A stretch of 64,000 nt of DNA from Schistocerca nitens. Its lineage: Eukaryota; Arthropoda; Insecta; Orthoptera; Acrididae. Numbering within the stretch: position 1 is the first letter of the stretch; every line of letters begins with the position of its first letter. Location of the stretch: contig NC_064616.1 of the NCBI RefSeq assembly GCF_023898315.1, positions 536,939,102 to 537,003,101 of the forward strand. Direction: 5' to 3'. The notes under the pieces were generated by a model, which did no database searches, was not told the origin of the DNA, and saw nothing but the letters and a program-made list of their open reading frames with translations. This document shows positions 1 to 12,870 of this stretch, piece after piece. The position numbers and the translations under genes are program-made.

Positions 1-3000
1 TCAAATCAATACACAGTACTTCCTTTATCACGGCAATAAGTGTAATAACTAAGATATCTGTCCGCAAAGCATTTCACTTTTGTTTATCATGAGGTAAGTA
101 CATTGGCTTCTGCAGAACTTAGCTTTCGGAGGACAATAACTACGACACTTCCACAGAGAAGACGCACATTTAGCGCTACAGGACACGTATTTGAGTGAAT
201 AATTTTGTACTTAAATCAATTATTTTTAAAGATATTTGAAGTACAATGATACAAAGGTTTTCCGTGATACATTTCATTCCATTGCTGTAATCTGTAACAC
301 CTGAGGGTATAATTACATTAATCCTCAGGGGGGTACACGCTTACTTTGAGTACCATGTGTTTGGCAAGCACAAGGAGCCCTAGCTAACATGGTATTTGCT
401 TATACAACTTTACACATTGGTACCATATTTCTCTAACACACAAATTACACCGCTATCTGATCATTTAACTGAGAGATAAACATCTTTTTTACTACATCAG
501 TGACACATGTTTAAGCAATTACACAGTTGGGTAACTTCACACTTATGAAATTGTATTTCGTCTGTACTTTGTGAACTGTTCATATTTTTTCAGAACCATT
601 GTGATACTATGAGAGCTCTGAATGATGTATTTGGTATGGGATCATGATTTTTAAAGTACATTTGAGGTAGATAACTTTATTGAAGGTCTTGAAATTATTG
701 AAAGAAGCTGTGACGATTCTGAGATGTGATTGATCTGTTATGATGTTATTATTACGATGACTATGTGTATTATGCTGTTGAGGTAGGTTTATGAACAATA
801 AACTGATGCTGTATGAGAAATTTGATTATGCTACATATTTATTATGATGAAATATTGAAGAAGTGTCGACGAATATGTATATGTGTAATAAGGTAAGGAA
901 TAATGAGTAGTGGTTAGGGACTCTGGTTTGTGAAAAAGGTTGTTGGAAACCAAGAATTGTACTTTAAGAGTTATGAAATGTATGTCAATGCGTGAATGTA
1001 TTACAATGCCGACGAAAATTATTTGGACACTGTTATATCAATAGGATTTTGTTTCTACAGATTTGTAACGCAAATTCTTGACCTGTGAAATTTTTTATAT
1101 GAGACTGCCACTGTAGCAGAAACTGCTGTCATAAATATTTCAGTAAGAAAGGTAAGTGACCTTGACGTAATGCCTTTTGGGCGCCCAGCTGAGAGATAGT
1201 CATCTGACAAAAGAAAGCCGTTAGGTGGAGAGAGAAAAAAAAGGCCATTATTCTCGCTATTGAGGTTCCTTTGTAGAAAGCATCGCAAATATGATACGCT
1301 CATTACTTGAAAACATACGATTACTCGTACTTTGTGCTACTTACTGAAATGCTTATGAACTGATGGGAAATATTCGTACATCTGCACACCTGATTATGAC
1401 AAATGTCTTTCTACAAGAATTGAGAGAATTTCTACTAACTTATGAAACACGTCATGACTACTGAATGATATTTTTATGCTTTACTTTGTACATAGTTGCT
1501 TATTTTATTTGATATCTGGTTTCCAGCTGTGTTGCAACATTGGTTTTATAAAATAAAATTAAATGCATTTGCTAATGTGAACACTTTCTGCCAACAGATC
1601 TATTAAATAATAATTTTATGATCCACATTCTTCGAAAAAGGAGCACTTGGAATGGAAAGAGCTATAAGAAGGGATTAATAACAGTAACTGCATACATAAT
1701 TTTCTTTTCAACTACTTGGTAATTTTTTTGGTAGAGTAAGTTATCGTGATGCATCACTCTAGTGTTAAGATGTGACATAGGTATTAAACATGGCCATTTT
1801 TACTGTAATATTTTTTATGCTTGAGCTTTGTCATGTTTAGATATAAGTTATTGCATTTGCTGCTGCTGTTTGCCAGGCATAGTGCTACTAAATTTCACTT
1901 TGTATTACTCTGTTAAGCTAGTTTTACTGCTGATTTATTTTTCTTGTTGCTGCACATTGGCTCATATTAGTGATGAGGTTGCATTTGCTCTTCAAATTTA
2001 GATTTACTGCTGCTAGCTTTGCCAATTTGTATTTTTTTGTCATTGATGTTTGTGTTAATTGTTTTGTGCTGCTGCATTGCCTCGTGCCTTAGTTTAGCAT
2101 CTGAGCTCAGTAGATTTAAGTTAGCTTAAATTTTCAATTTATCTTTCAAGCTTAAACATTGCAGCCTCCTGCCTTTAAAGGATTATGTTAATATATCTTA
2201 AAATTTTGAAGTACAATTGTGGCCCTCAGCCATTGGTATTGTACTTAACATATTTTGTTTTTTTTTTAAATTTATTTTATTGCCATCTTAATTAGATTTT
2301 TATCTTCTTAAGGTTTCTTGTTGGAGATCTTCAGCCGTGAAAGAGTTGATAAATTACAATAAATGACAATTAGAAGCAGGAACTGACTTCAAACCTTGGC
2401 CCTTTCCGCAAACCTATTACCTGTTCTGCCCAGCGTGTTTAGCAGGCGTTTCAATGGCGTTTAAAAAAGAAAGGCAGTTTGACAAAGAAGAGGAGAAACT
2501 CCTATATGCGGTAATAGTAACAACGACATGTAATGAACACTTACTTTTTCGCTCCTTCAGCGATGGAGGGGCAAATGAGAACCTCAGCTGCTGTTCATTC
2601 TTCATAGTTCTTTTCCTTACGAAGACAAACTGCATCTGAGACTGGTGGGCTACAGCATTTGCTTTATATTCTCTACATTACGACTGCATAAGCAGAAACA
2701 AAACAGTCAATTAATTTATTGACTTCAGTAGTGTTTCTGGTTCGACAGTAAGTTAGGCATTTGCTTTCGAAGCAGTTCTCGTATGCACCTGTAACCAGCA
2801 GTGGAATGCTCTGGGGTTTTCCAAGTAAACACTTCCTTGCTTGCTGTTTAGTCCAGCCATGAATGACAGAGCATGTGGGCCCAGCAGGGGCACGTAACAA
2901 GAAGTGGCCACTTCAGATAGAGAGAGTAAGCGTCTCAACAGGAATTTCACAGGTATTATTACACAGCCGGCTCTGTGTACATGGTAACACGTGTGCCAGG

Positions 3001-3603
3001 TGAAGGTATGGCAGCTGACGGAGGTATTGTGACCGAGTGCGTGTAGTTAGGCCTCTCTCCCAACCTGCAGGCGTGGGCACACAGGAAGAGGCCGGCACGT
3101 CTGTTCTGTGGTCGGTACGAAGAGAGAGTTGAGAGAATTTTAACAGTGTAATTAGGTACGGTAAGTTATGATGACGTCGATTTCGTGACAGTATTCCTTA
3201 TGCACTCGGAAAAAAGCGATCCGCTTCATTACTTATTTTTGATGTATTTTACAAGACTTGAACCTTCCGAAACAGCAGATAATTTTTAGCTGCTCCTGTC
3301 AAATAAAAGAGAGATCCAAGCCCCGCGAACTGAATTTCATAAATAAACGGTGTATGATTTGCTGCATAATTGACATTTATTTGAATTTCCTATTGTGAGA
3401 TCCTTCTCCTCTAACACAGTCTGAATCCATTTCCCATCAATTTGCAGCAGAAGGAGGGGAGTGCGAGGGCTTGGGTATTTGCCAAAGTGGAGGGCTTAAT
3501 TAGTTAATAGATTTAATTGATTAATGAATCAAATTGATAGGGTGGGAGGAGCTATTCGAATAACTCAGACTTGAAAGTGTGCTTGTATCTGGGAGGGAAA
3601 ACG
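1..3603. other. AT-rich DNA without recognisable gene
   Basis: I see no convincing coding region, RNA gene or full transposon here. Open frames are short (82 codons or fewer), overlap on both strands and carry no motif I know. Some stretches (about 1850-2300) are T-rich and look intronic or UTR-like. The block from 2940 to 3110 is more GC-rich but gives no recognisable product. Confidence 0.6.
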
Positions 3604-3612
3604 GGTAGGGTT

Positions 3613-3811
3613 CAAATGGTTCAAATGGCTCTGAGCACTATGGGACTAACTACTGAGGTCATCAGTCCCCTAGAACTTAGAACTACTTAAACCTAACCAA
3701 CCTAAGGACATCACACACATCCATGCCCGAGGCAGGATTCGAACCTGCGACCGTAGCGGTCGCACGGTTCCAGACTGTAGCGCCTAGAACCGTTCGGCCA
3801 CTCCGGCCGGC
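3613..3811 (-). mobile_element. SINE (tRNA-headed, family A), full length
   Basis: Read on the minus strand it has a tRNA-like head with A-box (TGGCCGAACGGTT) and B-box (GGTTCGAATCC), then the conserved body and the tail ending in CCATTTGAACC. It is flanked by a 9-base target-site duplication, GGTAGGGTT, at 3604-3612 and 3812-3820. Such elements are transcribed by RNA polymerase III and copied by LINE machinery. Confidence 0.93.
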
Positions 3812-3820
3812 GGTAGGGTT

Positions 3821-4623
3821 GGAGGTTTCCAGAGGGATGAGTGGGACGGAATGTGGAGGGAGAGAGGTGGACAGGTTCCTCAGAAGGACAGATTATCCCC
3901 AGGGGGTCATAAATCAACCGTCAGGGGCATAAACCACTTAGCAGAACAACATTTTGAGGTCATAAATCAACCAGATGTCACTTTTTAATCTATTTTCATA
4001 TCAAATGGATATCAAAATGGGGGAGAATTGCTGTTGCCCTACTTCTGTTGCATCACAATCATTTTGTCTAAATATGGACCGCGCCTACTACTTCTACAAA
4101 CGAGCAGCCGTAAGTTTTTTCGATATCATTCATAGCTGTGTGTACACAAGCATCCTAGGCCTGCATTATCATTTGATGTTAATATCACAATGCATTCCAC
4201 TGAAAGGTTCAGCACTGACGTTTTTGACAGAAACTCACACTGTTGGCCAAAGAGTTTGAGAGAAGGGATACAGGGGCAGCTCCGATGTTGCTTACACAGG
4301 TTGTACCGAATCTATTCATCCAAGTTAATACAGGAGGCAGAGAACATAAAAACAACAAATATATTTCGATAAGGAAGATACGGTCTCTGAGGTCAACTTG
4401 TAATATTAGGTAACATTTTGGTAACAGTGATGATGTAAGGTGTTGTGTCGGTGTCAATGAGAGAATAGGTGTTGACGTTCAAAACTCCTCTGCGTACAGA
4501 TGCTTGGCTCTCAGGTGTGCTTGGATACACACCGATTAATTCGCGAGCAACTCAGCCTTGTGTTAGCAACGATGACTTCCTCGTTAACCCACAGGTTCAC
4601 TAGCAATCATTACTGCTTGAACA
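3821..4623. other. No gene; 5' flank of a mariner-like remnant
   Basis: Only short overlapping frames are present. The part nearest 4624 probably belongs to the 5' region of the decayed mariner-like element that follows, but I cannot place its terminal inverted repeat. Confidence 0.4.
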
Positions 4624-5640
4624 TGGAGTGGCTTACGTGTGCCGAAATGACTGACAAGTATCTCCTATTCGGGTTTGTGAATTGAAATGGGTGAACTGTA
4701 GTGAGGGAGTATCGACAGCACTTCTCCAACCGACAGGCTTGAGAGCATCAGATAATCAAACGTCTGCATCAACAGCTACGTCGAACACGCTCTTCCCGTG
4801 CACATACACATGATACAGGTTGGAATCGAACAGTGCGTACTCCCAAAACGGAGAAATAGGTTTTGCCACATTCCAAGACTGTTTATTCATGAAGGCTGTT
4901 TTAACGTCCATAATTCGTATCTTTGTGCACATGTGACTGCACGAGGTTCTCGACCTCCTGTTCATCAACAGAGATTCCGTGTTAATCTATGGGTCGACAT
5001 TTGCTGATGGGTTGATTTACCCCTAGAATCTTGTATTCCGCATCATCATACGGACAACCAGTCCTGACAGATGTACTTCCAGCAGATTCTCGGCCAGGTC
5101 AGAGATTTTCTCTGTTCGGGGCTGTTTGTTGTAATGTCCTTACATTCGTATCATCATAACTGACATTGCTCTTGGGATAGCTGAATTGGCACGACCCGAA
5201 AGATAATAAATAGAAATAAAGTACATCCGGTATGAGGGGGTCTGGGCTCATTTATGTACTGTCATGAAGAATCTTCTAGGAGCCACCATAGGGAATTAAT
5301 GGATGATCCGAATTGGCTCTGTGGTCTGGCCACCCAGGCAACCTGACATCACCTATCTGGATATGTTCCCTGGGGACATATGAAGCAGCTGATGTACGAA
5401 TCCATTGTTACATTGTGGAAACAGAAGAAGACGACGTAGCTAGAGCTGCCGTCGTTGCTGGTAGCACTGCGGATGTGCCAGGAATCCTCGAACGAAAACG
5501 ACAGTAGATGGTCTGACAATGTAGAACGTGCGTACAGGTATCTGGTCACGCACTTGATTTGTATCGGAACACCCTGTATATTGCCTCCGTTCCGACAGCA
5601 GCTCACCGTGAAACAACGATCGCTTCTAGAACGGCAGTGC
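4624..5640 (+). pseudogene. mariner/IS630-like DDE transposase remnant
   Basis: This is a decayed transposase of the insect mariner-like group often mislabelled Tc3 or SETMAR transposase. The N-terminal part (MEWLTCAEMTDKYLLFGFVN, from 4624) is followed by in-frame stops and a helix-turn-helix segment (VREYRQHFSNRQA). A middle block around 4890-5000 reads FNVHNSYLCAHVTARGSRPP then HQQRFRVNLWV. The C-terminal block near 5313-5640 has WSGHPGNLTSPIW in place of the catalytic WPPRSPDLTPxDF motif. Reading moves between frames and crosses several stops, so it cannot make active enzyme. The 3' half, from about 4905, recurs inverted at 33792-34577. Family recognition is from motifs and no search was run. 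Confidence 0.7.
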
Positions 5641-6313
5641 CCCTGCTTCTGTCCTCAAAAAGCACCAGTTCTGTGTACTGAATTATTAATAAATACTCCA
5701 ATTTGAATCATGTCCCTTCTATAACCTCCCTGTTACATATATACACAATAGTGTTGGTACATGTATACCACCGTCAGAGATATCAGTACGATTTTTGCAT
5801 ACATCTTTCCACTCGGTCGGTTCTGGGCCACAGCCCCTTACCTCAAGTTGATACATTTACTTCTGCCCATGACGTCTGAAAGATTTTAACAGTATCACGG
5901 AAACATCGTCAATATCGAGCTGTTCGAAGACTCATGCAAGAAATCAAGCAAACGTGAAACTAATCATCTCTTACGTAAAACGATCACGTTATAAAGATAA
6001 TGAAAGTTGCCCGGTACATTTGAACTATTCCGTTGTTTTGAGAATTAGTTTCCACAAGTTTTGTACACAGTCCTTTTTCTGCGGCTAGTTATCGATTGCT
6101 ACCAACTGCGAGATTACATTCCATAGATTTTCGGGCTCACATGCGGTTCCTCTTTGTCGACATGTTTTGGTTCAAACTCGCCTGGGGGCTGAACCGCACG
6201 TGTCGCATTACACGCCCTAAATTAGAATCTTCTGACCCTCTAGATAAATTGTCTGGCTGATGGCAACTTTGCGAAATAAAAAGCTAACGTAACATATAGT
6301 AACAGTAATAATA

Positions 6314-7735
6314 CACTCCTGGAAATTGAAATAAGAACACCGTGAATTCATTGTCCCAGGAAGGGGAAACTTTATTGACACATTCCTGGGGTCAGATACA
6401 TCACATGATCACACTGACAGACCCACAGGCACATAGACACAGGCAACAGAGCATGCACAATGTCGGCACTAGTACAGTGTATATCCACCTTTCGCAGCAA
6501 TGCAGGCTGCTATTCTCCCATGGAGACGATCGTAGAGATGCTGGATGTAGTCCTGTGGAACGGCTTGCCATGCCATTTCCACCTGGCGCCTCAGTTGGAC
6601 CAGCGTTCGTGCTGGACGTGCAGACCGCGTGAGACGACGCTTCATCCAGTCCCAAACATGCTCAATGGGGGACAAATCCGGAGATCTTGCTGGCCAGGGT
6701 AGTTGACTTACACCTTCTAGAGCACGTTGGGTGGCACGGGATACATGCGGACGTGCATTGTCCTGTTGGAACAGCAAGTTCCCTTGCCGGTCTAGGAATG
6801 GTAGAACGATGGGTTCGATGACGGTTTGGATGTACCGTGCACTATTCAGTGTCGCCTCGACGATCACAAGTGTTGTACGGCCAGTGTAGGAGATCGCTCC
6901 CCACACCATGATGCCGGGTGTTGGCCCTGTGTGCCTCGGTCGTATGCAGTCCTGATTGTGGCGCTCACCTGCACGGCGCCAAACACGCATACGACCATCA
7001 TTGGCACCAAGGCAGAAGCGACTCTCATCGCTGAAGACGACACGTCTCCATTCGTCCCTCCATTCACGCCTGTCGCGACACCACTGGAGGCGGGCTGCAC
7101 GATGTTGGGGCGTGAGCGGAAGACGGCCTAACGGTGTGCGGGACCGTAGCCCAGCTTCATGGAGACGGTTGCGAATGGTCCTCGCCGATACCCCAGGAGC
7201 AACAGTGTCCCTAATTTGCTGGGAAGTGGCGGTGCGGTCCCCTACGGCACTGCGTAGGATCCTACGGTCTTGGCGTGCATCCGTGCGTCGCTGCGGTCCG
7301 GTCCCAGGTCGACGGGCACGTGCACCTTCCGCCGACCACTGGCGACTACATCGATGTACTGTGGAGACCTCACGCCCCACGTGTTGAGCAATTCAGCGGT
7401 ACGTCCACCCGGCCTCCCGCATGCCCACTATACGCCCTCGCTCAAAGTCCGTCAACTGCACATACGGTTCACGTCCACGCTGTCGCGGCATGCTACCATT
7501 GTTAAAGACTGCGATGGAGCTCCGTATGCCATGGCAAACTGGCTGACACTGACGGCGGCGGTGCACAAATGCTGCGCAGCTAGCGCCATTCGACGGCCAA
7601 CACCGCGGTTCCTGGTGTGTCCGCTGTGCCGTGCGTGTGATCATTGCTTGTACAGCCCTCTCGCAGTGTCCGGAGCAAGTATGGTGGGTCTGACACACCG
7701 GTGTCAATGTGTTCTTTTTTCCATTTCCAGGAGTG
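6314..7735 (-). mobile_element. Tc1-like DNA transposon, copy 1, full length
   Basis: The element is 1422 bases long, runs from CACTCCTGGAAATTG to its inverted partner, and has terminal inverted repeats of about 27 bases. The left flank ends in TA; the right flank begins AA, a mutated TA. The uninterrupted sequence in the other copy of repeat X (near 33170-33200) shows the empty target site, so insertion happened after or outside that copy. The element is almost identical to copy 2 at 37658-39079 and has the same length. It encodes one transposase on the minus strand. Confidence 0.95.
6469..7491 (-). pseudogene. Tc1-like transposase, one nonsense codon
   Basis: The product would be a cut-and-paste transposase of 340 residues starting MPRQRGREPYVQL, with a paired-type N-terminal helix-turn-helix region (LTDFERGRIVGMREAGWTYR) that binds the terminal repeats. 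A single TGA at about codon 33, where copy 2 has CGA, splits the frame; the remaining 303 codons are open. The catalytic domain shows VVFSDESRF (first Asp), LLFQQDNARPH (second Asp) and SPDLSPIEHVWD (Glu). Only 32 residues separate the second Asp and the Glu, against 34 in classical Tc1. Without the nonsense change the product looks complete. I chose the start because the same ATG begins the frame in both copies. Confidence 0.92.
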
Positions 7736-8095
7736 AAATTTCGGGAACTAAATTAACGACTCATAAATGATGTACGCCACACAGTTGCGATTTGGTTAGA
7801 ATAATGTTTATTCAGAAAGCAAACTAATAGCGAAATTGGTGGTATTCGGAGTTACTGTTACACTCGAGCTCATATTAATTAGACATAGTTCGAACATTTA
7901 CAATCTAATCGCGAAATACAAGTTATCTACACGAAAAGTTCACCCCAGGTGCGGTGGTACTCACCTCTGAGAGAGCAGGTCCCGCGATACCACAAAACGT
8001 GAAATTTTTGGTGTCGTGTAACCTCCTAACTGCCTAAAGACCGACCCCAGGCTTACGCGTCTGCAAACCGAACTGTACCCTTTGGATTCGAAGGT

Positions 8096-8189
8096 TGGAA
8101 TCCTGCCTCGGGCATGGATGTGTGTGATGTCCTTAGGTTAGTTATGTCTATGTAACTCTAAGTTCTAGTGGACTGATGACCTCATATTG
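8096..8189 (+). mobile_element. SINE fragment (family A)
   Basis: This is a partial copy. It starts near the B-box, mutated to GGTTGGAATCC, runs through CTCGGGCATGGATGTGTG and stops inside the body at ACTGATGACCTCAT. It lies exactly between repeat X and the 3' end of LINE-A, so one or both of its ends were probably cut by neighbouring events. No target-site duplication is visible. Confidence 0.75.
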
Positions 8190-11100
8190 GTAGTCTTTAT
8201 TTTGCAGTCTGATTGCGCAGTCGAGTGTTTGGGGCACTTCGGCGTAGTTAGGGTAGTTTGGCTGGGTACAGGTGGAGCTCATTTTCCATACACGTATCTT
8301 ATTCATTCACAAAGCTTTATGATTCATAGGTTATTATTTTTGTTTGTTCATATTCCTAAATTTAAGGTAGAAACTTCATTGAATGTTTCGTGATTTTACA
8401 GCATGTCTTCCTTGTAGAAGTAGGGTGTTCATGCCTTTGAGAAGAACATAGGTTTCAATGCGTGGTGCAGTACTTGCTTGCCGTGAATTCATCCGAATGG
8501 TAAATCATTTAAATTCGTCGCAATCCCTACAAAATTGCTTAATTCCATGTTTTTCGCTGAGTATAGATTTTTCCTTGACTCATTTTCTCATACGTTGAAA
8601 AATTATGTACCATGTGTTTCTGAGTTGTAAAGGTGTGCTGAGGTACTGTGGCTTAACTACATACTGGTGACAAACATGTAGCTTTTGCATTCAGATAGTT
8701 GGCAAAACAATTAATTTCTTTGTCACCACTCTGTTACTCAGACGAGCTTACGCCATTTTGGTCTTCGCATTTATCTCAAAATTTCTAAATGTAGTCTCAA
8801 CTACTAGCCGTCAGCAGTGAGAGTAATATTGTAGGAGTTTTACTAGGATCAGATAATGTGCCTTTTTTTTATTTACTCGTGTCCAGAAAATAACATACAT
8901 ATATAGTCGATAAACAGCAATTTACAAACAATATAAGTGCATCACTAAATTCCATATATTATCAATTTACTAACAGTGTAAGTACATTATTAAATTAAAT
9001 ATGACAGCCAAAATTCCGCCTGTTGAACTGCTGTACCATTGGCGATAACGACATCGTCCATCGGGCATGGGTGTGGGAGGTTTACCAAAGTTTAGCAGTC
9101 TGTTGAGGGCCTTCCATTTTTTATATGGGAGGTGACGTCCATTAGCAAGCTCTTCTTTAGGGCTGTTCCAGTACCTCTCTGATGGTGAGTTACGCCAAAA
9201 TTGTATTTCACGATTTACAGGTGACGATAAAAGTGGTGCTGTAGAACGGAGGAAACTCTTTTTTGATCTTAATCTTGGATGTATGTATTCACATCCGAAC
9301 AAGGGGTTAATTCGATGAGTCTCCTGTTTCCACTTCTCTATTTCCGCTGTTGTTCTTCTTCCGATGTGTGTAGGTGCTATGCCCATGAGATGATATATTT
9401 TATTAATAGGAGTTTCCCACACGCAGGCAGTGACAATGCGTCCCTTTTTCATTAAGGGCATTGCCCACTTCTTTGGCATGGTTGGAGATCTGCCACACTT
9501 GTGCTGCATATTCAGCAGCGGAGAAGGATTTGGACAATGCAGATGTGCTAAGAACATGTGGTTGTGAGCACCAATTGTTACCTGTCAGTTTCCGAATGAT
9601 GTTGTTCCCAGAAGATACTTTCATTTCTGTGTCCTTGCAGCGGACTTTGAAGGTGAGGGAACGGTCTAGCTTTTCTCTCAGGCATTTTGGGGTATTGCAG
9701 TTGGTCAGTTTTTGTCCTCTGCAGGTTACGTTTAGGTTTCTTCTAGACTCTCTGATACGTAAATGGAAAGCAAACACTTGTGTTTTAGAGGGATTTGGTC
9801 TCAGGTTATTGTGATCTTAATAGGCAGACCGTGTTTGAACACCTGTAGTTAGTTTTTCTTCCACGTCCTCAAAGGTTCTTCCTTGGGCAATAAATGCTGT
9901 ATCATCTGCATAGATGAAAGATATTGTGACAGGTCCGTTTGGTTGGTCATTGGTACAGATATCATAGAACAATGGGGCTAACACATTGGGGAATGGCATT
10001 ATTCTGTATCCTCGATCGACTTCTTTTGATTTGTAGAGTAACAAAGAAGCGTCCATTTTGTAACAGACATCTTATAAATCGCGTCACATGATAGTGTTTC
10101 GTAACAGCATAGTTCTTTTCTAATAATTTCTTATGGTTAATGGTGTAAGAGGCGGCAGTGAGATCGACGAATGCAACAGCAGTTACCTGTTTGCGTTCGT
10201 AGCCGTCTTCTATATATTGTGTCAAATTCAAGATCTGTCCACAACAGGACTTCCCTGGCTTAAAGCCTGCCTGTTACCTTATCAGTGTTTGGCCAATATG
10301 TACTGAGATGCTATGAAGTATCATTTTTTCTAGGACTTAATAAAGATTACACAGAAGTGACACAGAAGTCGGAAGTTTTTAGCTTATGTGGGCTGCTTTC
10401 CAGGTTTAAACAGAGCCACGATTTTGGATCTTTGGTATTTGCAGTCTTGAGACACATATGTTCATCATGTCTAGATTCAACTTCGTAGTCGCTGGCCCAA
10501 ACAGTTTTATTTGTTCCGTTCTTAGGTCATGTAAGCCAACGGCTTTGATTTGCTTCATTGCGTGTATTGCGGTTTCTAATTCTCCCAGAAAGAAAGATGT
10601 GGCAATATAGTCGTTCTCTGCAGGAAATCTTTTATGTCTTTGGCTTACATATCTTTTCTTTATTTTCCCAATCAACAATAACTGGTGAGCTGTCTGAATA
10701 ATCGTTACATAAGAAATAACTGTGGGAGCGGTCAATGGGGCATTGTTAAGGTTTTTCAACAGTTGCCATGCCTTTCAGCTGTTTTGTTTCATATCAAGTT
10801 CTGTCATAAGATTGCACCATTTCTCTTTTCTTGTAGCTGATATGGCTGACATAATATCTTCTCCTGTTTGTTTCATCGGAAAAATGATCTTCTCCGAAAA
10901 GGCGTCCATTTTTGTCCAAAATTATATTTGTACCTTTATTCAGTCCTAGTATGTAAGCTGTTCTACGTCCCCGAGGAATTTGATTACGGGAGATAGTTTT
11001 AACTAAATATATAAAAGATTCATAATATCCTGGGGAGGCGTCAAGGGCGAGAGTTTAGGAGGCAAGTTCCTCAGCAAATTTAATCCATTGTGCTTGTCTA

Positions 11101-12870
11101 AAATTAAAACGTCTTTTGAAAGGTACATATTTAGGTTCAATGACTGCTGTTACTTTACAGATAATTGCTTGCTGTTGTGTTTTAGGGATTGGATCTTCCA
11201 ACTCTTTCCTCACTTGAGGGGCAATATTTCCACTGACAAAGATATTATCAGGGTTACATCCACGCTTCCAACTTCCACTGCTGAAAGAGTATGGCAATTT
11301 TGGATCATGTATGAGCTGTAGACCCATGCATTGTACCCATTTTTCAAGGTTTTCTCCACATTGATCTGTTTCTCTGAAGCCTGATGATACAGTATGGCGA
11401 TTAAAATCTCCCATCACTATCCTTACTGCGTGTAAGTGAAAAGTATCTGGTTCTCTGAAGCTAAATTCATTATCGGAGGGTTTGTACGTGTTTGTTATTG
11501 TGCAAGAGTTTGTTGTTACAGTCAGAGTTTCTGTATCTATCTGTAGCTACGTCGACAGACGTGATGTTCAAATCTGTTTTAGCAAATATTGCCTGCCATA
11601 TTGTGTGCTGCGTCTTGTAAAGTTTAATGTCATTTGGTCCTCTATGAGTTTCCTGTATGAGGACGAGGTCAAAGTTCTTTGTTTTAAACATAGTAGCTAA
11701 CAATATTTCTTTGTCTACTGATATTGCATCTATATTGATGGCAATTACTGTAAGGTCTAGTTTTGAAGAAATCCTATTAGATGTAGTGTTTTGGTGATGG
11801 AAAGATTTACCGCAAAAATTTTTTGCAACGTTGCCCAGGTACGCCTGATCATTTGGTTTTTCTTGACATTAACAGAACGACCCGCGGGGAGGCTCTTTCA
11901 GTGTACCCCAATGTGCCATTCATTTATGGCCAGTGGGGAACGTTAGTCACACGTGGAACAATTAACAAGCTTGGTTTGCTATTCTGGAGGTGTTGACTAT
12001 GTTACTATTCTTGATGCTGAAGTTATGTTACGTTAGAAGTTTTGGACTAGTTAATTCACTTTAAGAACATACCTCGGTGAACAGCGATCACGTTTATGCT
12101 CATTAATTCTGTGTACTTACAATTCTTGAGACTAAAAGTTCCTTCTTGTGCTGCATTATCCACTCATTACACAAAATATTACTTGATACATGTACAGTTT
12201 CCTGCCCATAGTTCTTGTATTTTTATGTCAATACGTGGAAATGTGTCATGAAGTCAAGTCTGTGGCTAGACTTGTTGCAGTGATAAGAGTGTACTAACAC
12301 ATTTATTTGTTTTCTTCTTGTGCTTAAATTAGAGTTAGACTTCTTCCTATGTCATACTGTAACGGTGGTTTACATTTTTTTGATTAGTTTTGTGTATTAC
12401 AGATTATGTAGCCGCTATTGAGATTTATCCTTGCTTGACGAGCAGTCGTGATGAATGATTAGTAACAGAGTAAGTTTCTGGAATAGAAAGGCACTTGGGA
12501 ATCTTCTTAGATTTATTTCATAAAAGGTATATGGAACACTGACTTTTTTTGAGAGAACCTTCCTTGTGTTAGACAGTGCATATGTCTGAGTCATGTTTTC
12601 TAAACATATGCTATTAATGACACCTCATTGTTCAAAGAATTTGCGTCCTTTTTTTGATATGTGTCAATGAGTATTGAATTTTCTGTTGGAATGTTTACTG
12701 CCGTTTTCTTTGTTTGTACCTAAGTGCGAGTTTTCTTCATAATTCCTGAGATGTGCAATATTTCTGTGAAATACATGTATCTGATTGTCTGGGCTGTAGG
12801 GTTTAGTGTTTTAATATTGGTCTGTTAGAATTATGTTTGTGCAATGGATTATTCTTGCGGATTTGCTATT
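8190..12870 (-). mobile_element. LINE-A copy 1 (non-LTR retrotransposon), full length, decayed
   Basis: The boundaries come from comparison with the second, inverted copy (21480-22890 plus 27641-31400). Both begin GTATAAATAGCAAATCC (at 12870 on this strand) and end near AAATAAAGACTA, a plausible polyadenylation region. The order on the minus strand is a 5' region of about 1.1 kb without an open frame, endonuclease, reverse transcriptase, and a 3' region of about 0.8 kb with a 45-base tandem duplication. It looks jockey/CR1-like, but the clade is not assigned. The two copies differ by roughly 10% by eye and neither is active. Confidence 0.8.
8970..11780 (-). pseudogene. LINE-A endonuclease-reverse transcriptase, broken
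   Basis: This polyprotein would nick target DNA and copy the LINE RNA into it. The fragments come in order on the minus strand. The endonuclease start has LVLIQETHRGPND (near 11640), and MMGDFNRH (11417 downward) is the metal-binding GDFN block. A thumb/linker segment lies at 10406-10759. The RT core has FVDLTAASYTINHKKLL near 10150 and FIYADDTAFIAQ with the catalytic YADD at about 9901-9912. The C-terminal region is at 8970-9777, with GNNIIRKLTGNNWCSQP and LRSKKSFLRST. Several frameshifts and stops separate these pieces. No ORF1 is recognisable upstream. Confidence 0.82.

Larger units (their letters stand above)
4905..8095 (+). repeat. Repeat X, left copy (inverted partner at 32832-34577)
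   Basis: Without the Tc1 insertion at 6314-7735 this block is about 1.77 kb. It aligns by eye along its whole length to the reverse complement of 32832-34577, at roughly 90% identity. It contains the 3' half of the mariner-like transposase, a spacer, and a stretch ending in a conserved segment with AATAAA. Both copies share one boundary exactly, at the CCAAAGGGTACAGTTCGG segment (8079-8096 here, 32832-32849 there). The right copy gives the empty site for the Tc1 insertion. Confidence 0.8.

Noticed and set aside
3723..3800. Possible tRNA gene (A- and B-box-like sequences in each SINE)
   Set aside because: The boxes belong to SINE heads with SINE body and tail; no cloverleaf acceptor pairing or anticodon arm is preserved.
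6956..7387. 143-codon open frame on the plus strand across the Tc1 copy (and its mirror at 38006-38437)
   Set aside because: It is antisense to the transposase; length comes from GC-rich codons of the real gene.
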